Below, in pieces: positions 1 to 8,272 of a stretch of 64,000 nucleotides of DNA. How positions within the stretch are numbered: position 1 is the first letter of the stretch; each line of letters opens with the position of its first letter. The DNA lies in contig NZ_FNRX01000002.1 of NCBI RefSeq assembly GCF_900105195.1, positions 434,001-498,000 on the forward strand, given 5' to 3'. The translations under genes and the position numbers were made by a program. The notes under the pieces are model-generated. The model had not been told where the DNA came from and did not search any database. It worked only from the letters and a program-made list of their open reading frames with translations. The stretch is from Rhodococcus pyridinivorans (lineage in GTDB: Bacteria > Actinomycetota > Actinomycetes > Mycobacteriales > Mycobacteriaceae).

Positions 1-1
1 C

Positions 2-1057
2 TACATCGACCCCACCAACTCGGAAGCCTTCTGTGACAAGGAGAACGAGGCGTACTGGACCGGCCCGCGGCCGGAACTGCACGGCCCGAACGACCCGGGT
101 GGCGTCGATCTCTACGTCGGCGGTGTCGAGCACGCGGTGCTGCACCTGCTGTACGCGCGGTTCTGGCACAAGGTGCTCTTCGACCTCGGGTACGTCACCT
201 CCTCGGAGCCGTACCGTCGCCTGTTCAACCAGGGTTACATCCAGGCCTACGCCTACACCGACTCGCGCGGCGTGTATGTGCCGGCCGAGGAGGTCGTCGA
301 GCGCGACGGCACGTTCTACTGGACCGGCCCGGACGGTGAGCAGGAGGTCGCTCGCGAGTACGGGAAGATGGGCAAGTCGCTCAAGAACTCCGTCAGCCCC
401 GACCAGATCTTCGACGAGTACGGCGCCGACACCCTGCGCGTCTACGAGATGTCGATGGGCCCGCTCGACCAGTCGCGTCCGTGGGCGACCAAGGACGTCG
501 TCGGCGCGCACCGCTTCCTGCAGCGCGTGTGGCGTCTCGTCGTCGAGGAGGAGGGTGGCGCGCTGCGCGTCACCGACGACACCCCCGGCGACGACACGCT
601 GCGGGCGCTCAACAAGACGGTCGCGGGTGTGTCGGACGACTTCACCCACCTGCGCGACAACACGGCGATCGCCAAGCTCATCGAGTACACGAACCACCTG
701 ACGAAGCAGTACCCGTCGGGTGCGCCGCGCGGCGCCGTCGAACCGCTCGTGCTCATGCTCGGCCCGGTCGCCCCGCACCTCGCCGAGGAGATGTGGTCGC
801 GTCTCGGACACACCGAATCGCTTGCGCACGGCCCGTTCCCGGTCGCCGACGAGAAGTGGCTCGTCGAGGACAGCGTCGAGTACCCGATCCAGGTCAACGG
901 CAAGGTGCGCAGCCGCATCACCGTCCCGGCCGACGCCGCACCCCACGCGATCGAGGCCGCCGCGCTCGTGGACGAGAAGATCGCCGACCTGCTCGGCGGT
1001 GCCGCACCGCGCAAGGTGATCGTGGTTCCCGGCAAGATGGTCAATGTCGTGAAGTAG
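2..1057 (+). CDS. leuS: Leucyl-tRNA synthetase, C-terminal part (5' end outside window)
   Basis: This is the 3' part of the gene for class I leucyl-tRNA synthetase, the cytoplasmic enzyme that charges tRNA-Leu. The frame is open from the first bases, so the start, the HIGH motif and most of the editing domain lie upstream. The visible 351 residues hold the end of the catalytic core ([16 protein letters not shown]) and the actinobacterial form of the KMSKS signature, KMGKSLKN, near base 370. The anticodon-binding helical domain follows, and then the small C-terminal domain (VNGKVRSRI). The stop at 1057 is followed by a strong hairpin. Identity is very secure. In M. tuberculosis leuS is Rv0041, which anchors the left end of the conserved block. 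Confidence 0.97.
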   Translation, partial: YIDPTNSEAFCDKENEAYWTGPRPELHGPNDPGGVDLYVGGVEHAVLHLLYARFWHKVLFDLGYVTSSEPYRRLFNQGYIQAYAYTDSRGVYVPAEEVVERDGTFYWTGPDGEQEVAREYGKMGKSLKNSVSPDQIFDEYGADTLRVYEMSMGPLDQSRPWATKDVVGAHRFLQRVWRLVVEEEGGALRVTDDTPGDDTLRALNKTVAGVSDDFTHLRDNTAIAKLIEYTNHLTKQYPSGAPRGAVEPLVLMLGPVAPHLAEEMWSRLGHTESLAHGPFPVADEKWLVEDSVEYPIQVNGKVRSRITVPADAAPHAIEAAALVDEKIADLLGGAAPRKVIVVPGKMVNVVK

Positions 1058-1072
1058 CAACCGCTTACGACG

Positions 1073-1111
1073 GACGAGACCCCGGTGCACAGGATGCACC
1101 GGGGTCTCGTC
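1073..1111. terminator. Bidirectional hairpin terminator between leuS and a convergent gene
   Basis: A perfect 17-base-pair stem (arms 1073-1089 and 1095-1111, core GACCCCGGTGCA) closes a 5-base loop. It lies between the leuS stop and the convergent gene ending at 1126. There is no T-run, which is usual for actinobacterial terminators. Confidence 0.85.
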
Positions 1112-1125
1112 GACTACAACCGGGA

Positions 1126-1785
1126 TCAGGGGTGCTTGTGTTCGATCTTCTCGAACTCGGCGACCTCGCCCGCATCGTGCGCGCGCTCCTCCGCTTCCTT
1201 CGCCTCGAGTTGCTTGGCGACGGCATCCTTGAGGGAGACCTTGGCGGGCTCGGCGGCCTCCTGCTCGGCCTTGCGGATGCGCTCCTCGTCCTTCTTCTTC
1301 GCGGTCTCGGCGGCCTGGCGCTTCGCGGCGGCCTCCTGGTCGGCCTTCGCGGTCTCGGCGGCCTTCTTCTGCTCGGCCTCCTTCTCCGCCTGCTTCGCGC
1401 GTTCCTGCGCACGCTCCCGGGCCTGCTCGACTTCGTTCTCGCGGTCGCGTCGCGCGGCTTCCTGCTGGGCAGCGGCACGTTCACGCGTTCGACGGAGTTC
1501 GGCGTCTGCCGCGCGCTTCTCGGCTGCGGCCTGCGCGTCGAGTTTCTCCGCGCGCTTCACCGCCTCGGCGCGTTCGGTGGCGAGCGCCCCGCGGGTGGCG
1601 ATCTCCTGGTCGTCGAGCACGCTGCCGACGATGCCGTCCAGCATGCCCAGCCCCCGCTCGTACATCAGGCGCGGCGGGGCGTCGGTGGGCAGGAACCGCA
1701 ACTGCTGCTCGATCAATCCCAGCGGGAAGCGGGCGATCTTGTACTGCAGTCGCAGAACGCTCTTGGGCAGAGTGGCGAGGTTCAT
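1126..1785 (-). CDS. Lysine/alanine/glutamate-rich coiled-coil protein
   Basis: A 219-residue cytoplasmic protein of unknown function. Residues 1-60 form a compact hydrophobic region (LPKSVLRLQYKIARFPLGLI) resembling a short amphipathic domain. From about residue 65 to 200 it is an almost uninterrupted charged coiled coil rich in A, E, K, R and Q. Such proteins in rhodococci are sometimes labelled IF2-like only because of composition, and I see no GTPase motif. The next gene on the same strand (ending at 1845) is also a coiled-coil protein, so the two probably work together, perhaps as envelope or stress scaffolds. It converges on leuS across a strong hairpin. Confidence 0.75.
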   Translation of the reverse strand: MNLATLPKSVLRLQYKIARFPLGLIEQQLRFLPTDAPPRLMYERGLGMLDGIVGSVLDDQEIATRGALATERAEAVKRAEKLDAQAAAEKRAADAELRRTRERAAAQQEAARRDRENEVEQARERAQERAKQAEKEAEQKKAAETAKADQEAAAKRQAAETAKKKDEERIRKAEQEAAEPAKVSLKDAVAKQLEAKEAEERAHDAGEVAEFEKIEHKHP

Positions 1786-1844
1786 GGGCGCATCTCCAAC
1801 TTCGATGGGGGTACAGCTCCGGTAGGGAATGTCGGTGGTGTTCG

Positions 1845-2459
1845 TCAGCGATCCGGCTCGTCGGTCAGCGTGCGTTCGAGGGCTTCGGCCTTGCGGCGTT
1901 CTTCTTCGGCCTGGAGGCGTGCACGTTCGGCGTCGTGGGAGGCTCGTCGGTGGTCCTCGTCGGCGGCCGCGACCTCTGCGGCGGCATCCGTGACCTGCTC
2001 GTTCTCCTCGCGACGTGCCTGTTGTTCGGCGGCTGTGGCCTCACGGGCGGCATCGGATCGCCCTCGGACGATGTTCTCCTGATGTTCGAGGTCGGCGGCC
2101 TGTTTGCGGACCCGTGCCTCCCGCTCGGCCTGCGACTCGACGGCGTCGGTCCGCTGCTGCACGGCCTCGCGTTCCTGTTGTCCGGCCTCGCGGACGGCGT
2201 CGAGCTGTTCGACCGCCTCGTCGCTCTCGGCCTCGGCCATGTGCGAGAGGGTGTCGGCCTTCCTGGTCTGCCGAGCCTGCTCCTGCTCGAGACGGCCTTC
2301 GGTGGTGAGGGAGTCGTTGCCGGTCAGAGCGCCGGCGACCTCCTTCGCCTTACCGACCACGGTCTGCTTCAACCCGAGGCGTGCCTTGTCGGCCGGACCG
2401 GGGCGAGCCCTGTCGGATGCACCAGGGCGTGCCCTGTCGGATGTGTTGTCTTCGACCAC
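1845..2459 (-). CDS. CsbD-like N-terminus plus long coiled coil
   Basis: About 204 residues. After a short repeat (SDRARPGA / SDRARPGP, from a 24-base direct repeat at 2401-2443) comes a CsbD-like segment (GKAKEVAGALTGNDSL) typical of small general-stress proteins. A roughly 150-residue highly charged coiled coil rich in Q, E, A and R follows. An AAGGAG Shine-Dalgarno sequence lies directly against an ATG at 2465 but six bases from a GTG at 2459, so I prefer the GTG start. It lies upstream of the coiled-coil gene ending at 1126 on the same strand and may be co-transcribed. A stress-related role is inferred from the CsbD-like part only. Confidence 0.7.
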   Translation of the reverse strand: MVEDNTSDRARPGASDRARPGPADKARLGLKQTVVGKAKEVAGALTGNDSLTTEGRLEQEQARQTRKADTLSHMAEAESDEAVEQLDAVREAGQQEREAVQQRTDAVESQAEREARVRKQAADLEHQENIVRGRSDAAREATAAEQQARREENEQVTDAAAEVAAADEDHRRASHDAERARLQAEEERRKAEALERTLTDEPDR

Positions 2460-2530
2460 GGTCATCTCCTTCCGTACGGGACACGAAGGGGACGGCCCCC
2501 ATGGCTTGGGGTAGCCAGACGCGGTCGGCT

Positions 2531-3358
2531 TCAATCCTCGAGAGTCTCGAGAGGGTGGATGTGCGCGCCGACGAAGTCGACGACATCGCCCAGGACCTCG
2601 TCCCGATTCGTCTCGTTGAAGATCTCGTGCCGCGCTTCGGGATAGGTCTTCGACGACGCCCCGCGACCTGCCAGCGACGACCATCCGGTGGCGGTGCCGT
2701 CGAGGGGAACCAGTCGATCGTCCTCGCCGTGCAACCACAACACGGGCACGTCGTCGACGGCACCGGCGGCGGTGATCGTGTCGATGCAGGTCTTCAGCGC
2801 CTGCACGGTGGTGCGCTTGAACGGGCCGTGCCAGACGAGCGGGTCGGCCACGTAGGCGCGACCCACCTCGGGATCACGGGAGAGGGTGGACGGATCGATG
2901 GGGGTATCGGGGATCTCCTCGGCCGTGAGCAGGGCGTCGACGGCCGCCCACCTGCCGAGGACCGGGCCGGACAGGACGACCGCGGCCAGTTCCGAGCCGT
3001 ATCGCTGCGCGTACCGGGCGGCGATCATGCCACCCATCGAGTGTCCGACGAGCACGACCGGCAGGTCGGGATGCTCGCGTCGCGCCGTGAGATCGAGCAG
3101 ACGGAAATCGTCGACCACCTTCTCGAAGTCGTCGATCAGGACGCGTTCGCCGTCGCTGAGACCGTGACCGATGTGGTCCACCGCGTAGACGGCGGCGCCG
3201 TCGGCGACGAGGTGCGCGGCCACATACTCGTAGCGTCCGCAGTGCTCGCCGTAACCGTGGCACAACAACGCCACGTAGCGCGGGGCCTCGCCGACCCACG
3301 TGCGGGCTGCGAGAGCACCGGCGTGTCCGTCGAGGGTGAAGGCGACAGCGTCGATCAT
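2531..3358 (-). CDS. Alpha/beta hydrolase, monoacylglycerol lipase type
   Basis: A 275-residue serine hydrolase of the lysophospholipase/monoacylglycerol lipase family. The oxyanion region CHGYGEHCGRYEYVA is near the N-terminus. The nucleophile elbow GHSMGG sits near residue 105, the acid in LHGEDDRLVP near 220 and the histidine in YPEARHEIFNE near 245, so the triad appears complete. The expected reaction is hydrolysis of monoacylglycerols or lysophospholipids in the cytoplasm or at the membrane. The start at 3358 has a GGAG five bases upstream. An in-frame ATG at 3394 with a closer GGAGG is the alternative and would add 12 residues. The gene diverges from the SnoaL-like gene at 3503. Confidence 0.85.
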   Translation of the reverse strand: MIDAVAFTLDGHAGALAARTWVGEAPRYVALLCHGYGEHCGRYEYVAAHLVADGAAVYAVDHIGHGLSDGERVLIDDFEKVVDDFRLLDLTARREHPDLPVVLVGHSMGGMIAARYAQRYGSELAAVVLSGPVLGRWAAVDALLTAEEIPDTPIDPSTLSRDPEVGRAYVADPLVWHGPFKRTTVQALKTCIDTITAAGAVDDVPVLWLHGEDDRLVPLDGTATGWSSLAGRGASSKTYPEARHEIFNETNRDEVLGDVVDFVGAHIHPLETLED

Positions 3359-3502
3359 CGGGTCTCCGATCGTTCCGGGTGATGGCGATGTCATCGTCCT
3401 CCGGCGCGGGGGTCTTCCGAGTGGGAATCGCGAGTGCATCCGCGGATCCGGCCCACTACCGTCGAATTGAAACGTGTTCCCGATTCGAACGAAGGAGACC
3501 CC

Positions 3503-3886
3503 ATGGCACCGAGTCGGGACGCGATCCGCACCACCGTCGAGAACTACGTGAAGTCCGTGGCCTCCGGCACCGTCGACGATGTCCTCGCGCTGTACGCACC
3601 GGGCGCTACGGTCGAGGATCCGGTCGGCACGCCGGTCCGCGCCACCGAGGCCGAGATCCGCGAGTTCTACGGAGTGGTCGAACCGCTCGCGCAGACCGGT
3701 GAGGTGATAACCCTCAAGATCGCGGAGAACAACGCCGCTTTCGTGTTCCGCCTGGTCACGCACCTGGGTGAGCAGGATCTGGTCATGGAGGTCGTCGACG
3801 TGATGACCTTCGACGACGACGCGAGGATCACGAGCATGAGGGCGTTCTGGAGCCAGGAGGACATGCAGACCGTCCCCGCCTCCTGA
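3503..3886 (+). CDS. Ketosteroid-isomerase-like (SnoaL/NTF2 fold) protein
   Basis: A 127-residue protein close to bacterial steroid delta-isomerases. It keeps the hallmark segments YAPGATVEDPVGTP (with the position of the catalytic Asp38) and VVDVMTFDDDARITSMRAFW (around the Asp99 position). If active it would shift a steroid double bond from delta-5 to delta-4. SnoaL-fold proteins diverge widely, so substrate is uncertain. The ATG is seven bases after AAGGAG. Its TGA overlaps the ATG of the following, broken epoxide hydrolase (TGATG), which suggests the two were once co-translated. Confidence 0.85.
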   Translation: MAPSRDAIRTTVENYVKSVASGTVDDVLALYAPGATVEDPVGTPVRATEAEIREFYGVVEPLAQTGEVITLKIAENNAAFVFRLVTHLGEQDLVMEVVDVMTFDDDARITSMRAFWSQEDMQTVPAS

Positions 3887-4766
3887 TGGACAGCCTCATC
3901 GTCGAGGTCGATGGTTTCACGTGGAACATCGACGATCGGGGCGACGGACCCGCGGTCGTCATGTGCCACGGCTTCCCCGGCCTGGGGTATAGCTACCGGC
4001 ACCAGTTCGCGCCGCTCGTCGACGCCGGATACCGTGCCGTCGCCCCCGACATGCCCGGCTACGGCCGAACCGGCCGGCCCCGGGAGGCCGAGGAGTACAC
4101 GAACGTCGCGATTTCCAATCGCCTCGTCCGACTGCTCGACGTCCTCGGGATCGACAGCGCGGTCGTCGTCGGTCACGACTTCGGTGCGCCCGTCGCATGG
4201 ACGACGGCGCTGCGACATCCGGACCGCGTCGCCGGTCCGGCGGATACCGCTATCGCGACGTATGGTCGCATCCGTCCGAGAGACGCGGATATCTCGACGT
4301 GCTGCACACCGCTCCCGAGTTGCCGTGGGATTGGCTCACCGACGACGAACTCGCCCATTACGCGTCCGAGTTCGCCCGCACCGGATTCGGCGGAGGTCTG
4401 TCCTGGTATCGCGCCTACGACGCGAACTGGGAGGCGTCGCGTCCCTACGAGGGCGCGAAGGTGCAGGTACCGACGCTGTTCGTGGCCGGCGACCGGGATC
4501 CCGTCATCACGATGTCGGGGTCGTCGGCGCTCGAACGGATGCGTGCCTTCGTCCCCGATATGCGCGGTGTCCACCTGCTCGAGGGCGCGGGGCATTTCGT
4601 GCAGATGGAACGTCGCGACGAGGTGAACAACCTCCTCCTGCGTTTCCTCTCCGGATCCGGATACCGACGAGAACCGCCGAACAACACTTTCACCGGCGAT
4701 CATCGACCTAGCATGACGGCGTGGCCAGCGACACGGTTCGTGGATTCGGTCTGGCACTCGCCCTGA
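3886..4766 (+). pseudogene. Epoxide-hydrolase-type alpha/beta hydrolase, frameshifted and partly deleted
   Basis: The 5' half (3886 to about 4232) reads as a normal alpha/beta hydrolase: HGFPGLGYSYRHQ oxyanion loop, then nucleophile elbow VVGHDFGAPVAW. Immediately after HPDRVAG the frame degenerates. The rest of the family signature continues in another frame from about 4236 to 4700, with the cap-domain segment LPWDWLTDDELAHYASEF, then VAGDRDPV (acid) and EGAGHFVQMERRDEV (histidine). About 40 residues of cap domain also seem missing at the switch point, judged against a usual family length near 320. Two functional halves in different frames indicate a deletion plus frameshift, so no active enzyme is expected. 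A sequencing error cannot explain the missing segment. Confidence 0.8.
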
Positions 4767-5770
4767 CGGCACTGGTGGCGGGTGCCTGCTCGTCGGGCAG
4801 TTCGGTCGAGACGACGACGCCCGTGCAACTGCATGTCGCCACCGCGCAGGACGACCCGTGGACGCCGCGTCTCGTGCCGCCGCAGGTGCCGGTCGCGGTG
4901 CCGCCAGCTCCCCCCGAAGTCGTCGAGGAAGGCGGTGATCCGGTCACCGCGACCGCCGGGACCCCGGCCGTTTCCGGTGATCGGCCGGCGCTCTACGGGG
5001 GCAGTCTCGACCGGCCCCTGTGCGATCGCGAAGGGCTCATCCGTCATCTGGAGGAGGATCCCGCCAAGGCCGAAGCGTGGCGCGGTGTCCTCGGCGTGCC
5101 CGACATCCGCGGCTACACCGACACCCTCACGGCGGTCCTGTTGCGCGCCGACACCCGGGTGACCATGCACGAATACCGCGACGGTGCGGCGCGGCCCGTG
5201 CAGTCGCTGCTCGAACGCGGCACGATCGTCCTCGTCGACGAACTCGGTGTTCCGCGCGTGCGGTGCGTGCGCGGCAATCCGCTGTCCGCGCCGGTGCTCA
5301 CCGGAAACGACGAACTCGAAGGTCCGAAATGGCCCGGACTGAACGCCGAGCGGATGTTCGTCGTCCAGCCCGCCGCGACTGCCGTGCGGGAGTTGGAGGT
5401 CATCGACATCACGACCGGCGCGATGGTCCCCGTGCCGGTCGGTGAGGCCCTGCCGAAAACCATGGCTCCGGCCGCACCGGAGACCACGGAGGAAACCCGC
5501 CCGGAGACCGAGGCGCTGCAGGTACCCGTTCCTGCACCGCGGCGCGATCCGGTGCCGGAAGCCGCGGCACCACCACCGCCTCCTCCCCCGGAACCGTCGC
5601 CTCCGCCTCCCCCCGCTCCGGAACCGCCGCCACCGCCACCGCCGCCGGCTCCGGAACCCGCTCCGGCACCGGCACCCCCGCCGGCGCCGCGGGCTCCCGC
5701 GCCGCCGCCTCCGCAGATCCAGATACAAATTCCGGGCGCTCCCCCGGTCGTGATCCCCCTGCCGTTCTGA
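4721..5770 (+). CDS. Lipoprotein with DUF6777-like domain and Pro-rich tail
   Basis: A 349-residue predicted lipoprotein. The GTG start is followed by a signal peptide ending in lipobox LVAGAC (Cys about residue 23). Residues 85-215 match the DUF6777 pattern: LYGGSLDRPLCDRE, then TAVLLRADTRVTMHEYRDG, then RGTIVLVDELGVPRVRCVRGNPL with paired cysteines. Residues 245-340 are a proline-rich low-complexity tail ([11 protein letters not shown]) that probably spans cell wall, ending in a hydrophobic VVIPLPF. Function is unknown. The start overlaps the dead end of the preceding hydrolase pseudogene. The stop codon lies in the first copy of a short tandem repeat. Confidence 0.8.
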   Translation: MASDTVRGFGLALALTALVAGACSSGSSVETTTPVQLHVATAQDDPWTPRLVPPQVPVAVPPAPPEVVEEGGDPVTATAGTPAVSGDRPALYGGSLDRPLCDREGLIRHLEEDPAKAEAWRGVLGVPDIRGYTDTLTAVLLRADTRVTMHEYRDGAARPVQSLLERGTIVLVDELGVPRVRCVRGNPLSAPVLTGNDELEGPKWPGLNAERMFVVQPAATAVRELEVIDITTGAMVPVPVGEALPKTMAPAAPETTEETRPETEALQVPVPAPRRDPVPEAAAPPPPPPPEPSPPPPPAPEPPPPPPPPAPEPAPAPAPPPAPRAPAPPPPQIQIQIPGAPPVVIPLPF

Positions 5771-5809
5771 GCCGCCTGCCGTTCTGAGCCGCCTGCCGTT
5801 CTGAGCCGT
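5761..5809. repeat. 17-base tandem repeat carrying the stop codon
   Basis: The last ten bases of the lipoprotein gene (GCCGTTCTGA) are repeated downstream in two exact copies of a 17-base unit, GCCGCCTGCCGTTCTGA (5771-5787, 5788-5804). The array probably arose by replication slippage. Each unit has another TGA, but 17 is not a multiple of three, so these are not stacked stops in one frame. Confidence 0.75.
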
Positions 5810-5825
5810 CAGCTCTTTCGAGTCG

Positions 5826-6497
5826 TCAGCGAGGACGCAGAACGACCTCGGTGGGGTGGGCGTCGACCGGCGCCTCGACGACCTGCCGCACCGCACGCGC
5901 CACCGTGCCGGGGCTGAGGAACTGCGACGGGTCGTACTCGCGGCCCTCCGACGCGACGATCGCGCGCTGCATGTCCGTGTCGATCCGGCCCGGGTGGATC
6001 GAGGTGACCCGCAGTGCGGGTTCCTCCTCGCGCAGCGCGTCGCCGAACGCCCGCAGTGCGAACTTGCTCGCGGCGTAGGCACCCCACCCGGGGCGAACGC
6101 GCAGACCCGCCCCCGAGTTGATGAGCACCACGTGGCCGTTCGCGGTCCGCAGGGCCGGTAGCAACACCTGCGTCAGGGCGACGACGGCGACGACGTTCGC
6201 CTCGAACGTCTCGCGCCACTGCCGGGGCTCGCTGTCGGCGATCGTGCCCAGTTCGGCGACGCCCGCGTTGTGGACGAGCACGTCGAGCCGATCGATGTCG
6301 GCGGCGGCCGCGGCGACGGCGACGTGATCGAGCAGGTCCACGGGCCACGGCGTGGCGTCGGGCAGTTCCTCGAGGATCGCATCGAGCGACTCGCGACGTC
6401 GTCCGCCGAGGAGCAGATCGTGGGTGGGAGCGAGTTCCTGGGCGATCGCGGCGCCGAGACCGCGACCCCCTCCGGTGACGAGAGCTGTGGGGCGCAT
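5826..6497 (-). CDS. Short-chain dehydrogenase/reductase
   Basis: A 223-residue classical SDR. The NAD(P)-binding motif TGGGRGLG is at the N-terminus, with HNAGV near residue 75, catalytic serine in INSGAG near 125 and YAASKFALRAF (Tyr-x-x-x-Lys) near 140. A basic GGRRR after strand 2 favours NADPH. Substrate cannot be read from sequence. At about 223 residues it is slightly short for the family. The start ATG at 6497 is just downstream of the DUF218 gene on the same strand (gap 10 bases), so the two are probably one transcript. Confidence 0.88.
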   Translation of the reverse strand: MRPTALVTGGGRGLGAAIAQELAPTHDLLLGGRRRESLDAILEELPDATPWPVDLLDHVAVAAAAADIDRLDVLVHNAGVAELGTIADSEPRQWRETFEANVVAVVALTQVLLPALRTANGHVVLINSGAGLRVRPGWGAYAASKFALRAFGDALREEEPALRVTSIHPGRIDTDMQRAIVASEGREYDPSQFLSPGTVARAVRQVVEAPVDAHPTEVVLRPR

Positions 6498-6507
6498 GAT
6501 CACGAGC

Positions 6508-7212
6508 CTAGGAAGCAGACGGTGGGGCGGCCACCGCACCGTGCTCGAGACCGGCCAGGATCTCGGCGAGCCGGTCGTCCGGAGGGGTCTCCACCGCCGG
6601 GTCGCGCGGGAACCGGAGTTCGAGGAACGCCTTGGGTCGCGACAGCACGTACTCGCGCGCCAGATTCCTCAGCCGCGTGCGCAGTCGCACGTCGTTCGCG
6701 GCGCGGACTCCGGCGATGTCGATGCCCGCCCGCCGGCACAACGCCACTGCGCGCGGAAGGTGGAAGGCCTGGGTCGTGATCAGCGCCTGCCGCACGCCGT
6801 AGGTGGCCACCGCACGCCGGGCGGTGTCGTAGGTGTCGAGACCGTACGGGTCGGCGACGATCCGTTCCCGGTTCACACCCTGCTCGACGAGATACGCGAT
6901 CATCGCCTCGATCTCGTCGCCCGAGGTTCCGGCCCCGTCGCCCGAGACGAGCACGGCTTGCACCCGTCCCCGTGCCATCAACGCGACCGCGACGTCGAGG
7001 CGGCTGCGGAGCACCCGCATCGGACGGCCCTCGTGCACCCGCGCGCCCGGCACGATCACCACCGGGGCGGTCGGCGCGCCGTCCACCTCGTACATGAGGT
7101 CCTTCGCTTCGGACGCCACGCGGGCGGAGACGAGTGTCAGCGCGGACACCGCACCGACGACCAGTGCGGAGACCGCACCGAGGGGGGACGACGACCGGAC
7201 GGATTCGAGCAT
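6508..7212 (-). CDS. DUF218/SanA-like membrane-anchored protein
   Basis: A 234-residue protein with one N-terminal membrane segment (LGAVSALVVGAVSALTLVSA, about residues 10-30) and a DUF218 (YdcF/SanA) domain. The domain shows VVIVPGARVHEGRPM, ALVSGDGAG-type glycine turns and TQAFHLPRAVALC. SanA-type proteins affect envelope barrier function, for example vancomycin exclusion at high temperature in E. coli, but their chemistry is unsettled. The start at 7212 (MLESVRSS) lies 40 bases from the divergent PHP gene, so the two share a short promoter region. It sits just upstream of the SDR gene. Confidence 0.85.
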   Translation of the reverse strand: MLESVRSSSPLGAVSALVVGAVSALTLVSARVASEAKDLMYEVDGAPTAPVVIVPGARVHEGRPMRVLRSRLDVAVALMARGRVQAVLVSGDGAGTSGDEIEAMIAYLVEQGVNRERIVADPYGLDTYDTARRAVATYGVRQALITTQAFHLPRAVALCRRAGIDIAGVRAANDVRLRTRLRNLAREYVLSRPKAFLELRFPRDPAVETPPDDRLAEILAGLEHGAVAAPPSAS

Positions 7213-7252
7213 GCGTCCCAGATTACGGACGCCCGGCGGCCACAATGGAGGG

Positions 7253-8263
7253 GTGGACCCCGTCGACGCACTCCGCGAAGTCGCCTTCTGGCTCGAACGC
7301 GAACACGCCGACACCTACCGTGTGCAGGCCTATCGACGCGCGGCGGAGGTGCTCGCCGAGGTGAGCGACCACAAGCGGGAGGTTCTGCGGAAGACCGACT
7401 CGTGGACCGATCTACCGGGCGTCGGAAAGAAGACCGCGACGGTCGTCCGGGAGTCGTTCGACAACGTGCCCGCCTATCTCGAGCAGTTACGCGAGGAGGC
7501 CGACCCGATCGGGCGCGGCGGCCGCGACCTGCTCGAGTCCCTGCGCGGCGACCTGCACACCCACTCGAACTGGTCCGACGGCGGCAGTCCGATCGACGAG
7601 ATGCACCGCGTCGCGTCGACGATGATCGGGCACGAGTACTTCGCCCTCACCGACCACTCCCCTCGCCTGAAGGTCGCGAACGGGCTCACCGCGGAGCGGT
7701 TGCGCTCGCAGCTCGCCGTCGTCGCGGAGATCAACGAGAACGACAGTGGTTCAAGGATTCTCACGGGTATCGAGGTCGATATCCTCGACGACGGGTCGCT
7801 CGACCAGGACGAGGGGCTGCTCGCCGAACTCGACGTCGTCGTCGCGAGCGTGCACTCGAACTTGCGGGCCGACCGGTCGGCGATGACGAAACGCATGCTG
7901 CGTGCGGCGGCGAATCCCCACGTCGACGTCCTCGGGCACTGCACCGGCCGGCTCGTCGCCGGGGGGCGCGGAAACCGTCCCGAGTCGAAGTTCGACGCCG
8001 AGAAGGTCTTCGCCGCATGTCGCGACCACGACACCGCCGTCGAGATCAACTGCCGGCCCGAACGCCGCGACCCGCCGTCGCGTCTCATCGACCTCGCGCT
8101 CGAGACGGGCTGCCTGTTCTCCATCGACACCGATGCGCACGCACCCGGGCAGCTCGACTGGCTCGGGTACGGTTGCGAACGTGCCGTCGAGCGGGGTGTC
8201 GAACCCGAACAGGTGATCAACACCTGGGAGATCGACGACCTGCTGGCGTGGGCCGACAGGTAG
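7253..8263 (+). CDS. HhH-PHP domain phosphoesterase (PolX C-terminal type)
   Basis: A 336-residue protein. Residues 1-80 resemble the helix-hairpin-helix part of DNA polymerase X (YRVQAYRRAAEVL, then DLPGVGKKTATVV). Residues 100-330 are a PHP metal-dependent phosphoesterase with the usual metal ligands: DLHTHSNWSDG, TDHSPRL, GIEVDIL, ASVHSN, LGHCTGR and DTDAHAP. The polymerase palm domain of full PolX is absent. By family it could be a 3' phosphatase, nuclease or histidinol-phosphatase-like enzyme, and DNA repair is a reasonable guess from the HhH part. Start is GTG 7253. The stop TAG overlaps the Shine-Dalgarno of the downstream monooxygenase gene. Confidence 0.87.
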   Translation: MDPVDALREVAFWLEREHADTYRVQAYRRAAEVLAEVSDHKREVLRKTDSWTDLPGVGKKTATVVRESFDNVPAYLEQLREEADPIGRGGRDLLESLRGDLHTHSNWSDGGSPIDEMHRVASTMIGHEYFALTDHSPRLKVANGLTAERLRSQLAVVAEINENDSGSRILTGIEVDILDDGSLDQDEGLLAELDVVVASVHSNLRADRSAMTKRMLRAAANPHVDVLGHCTGRLVAGGRGNRPESKFDAEKVFAACRDHDTAVEINCRPERRDPPSRLIDLALETGCLFSIDTDAHAPGQLDWLGYGCERAVERGVEPEQVINTWEIDDLLAWADR

Positions 8264-8272
8264 GAGATGCGC

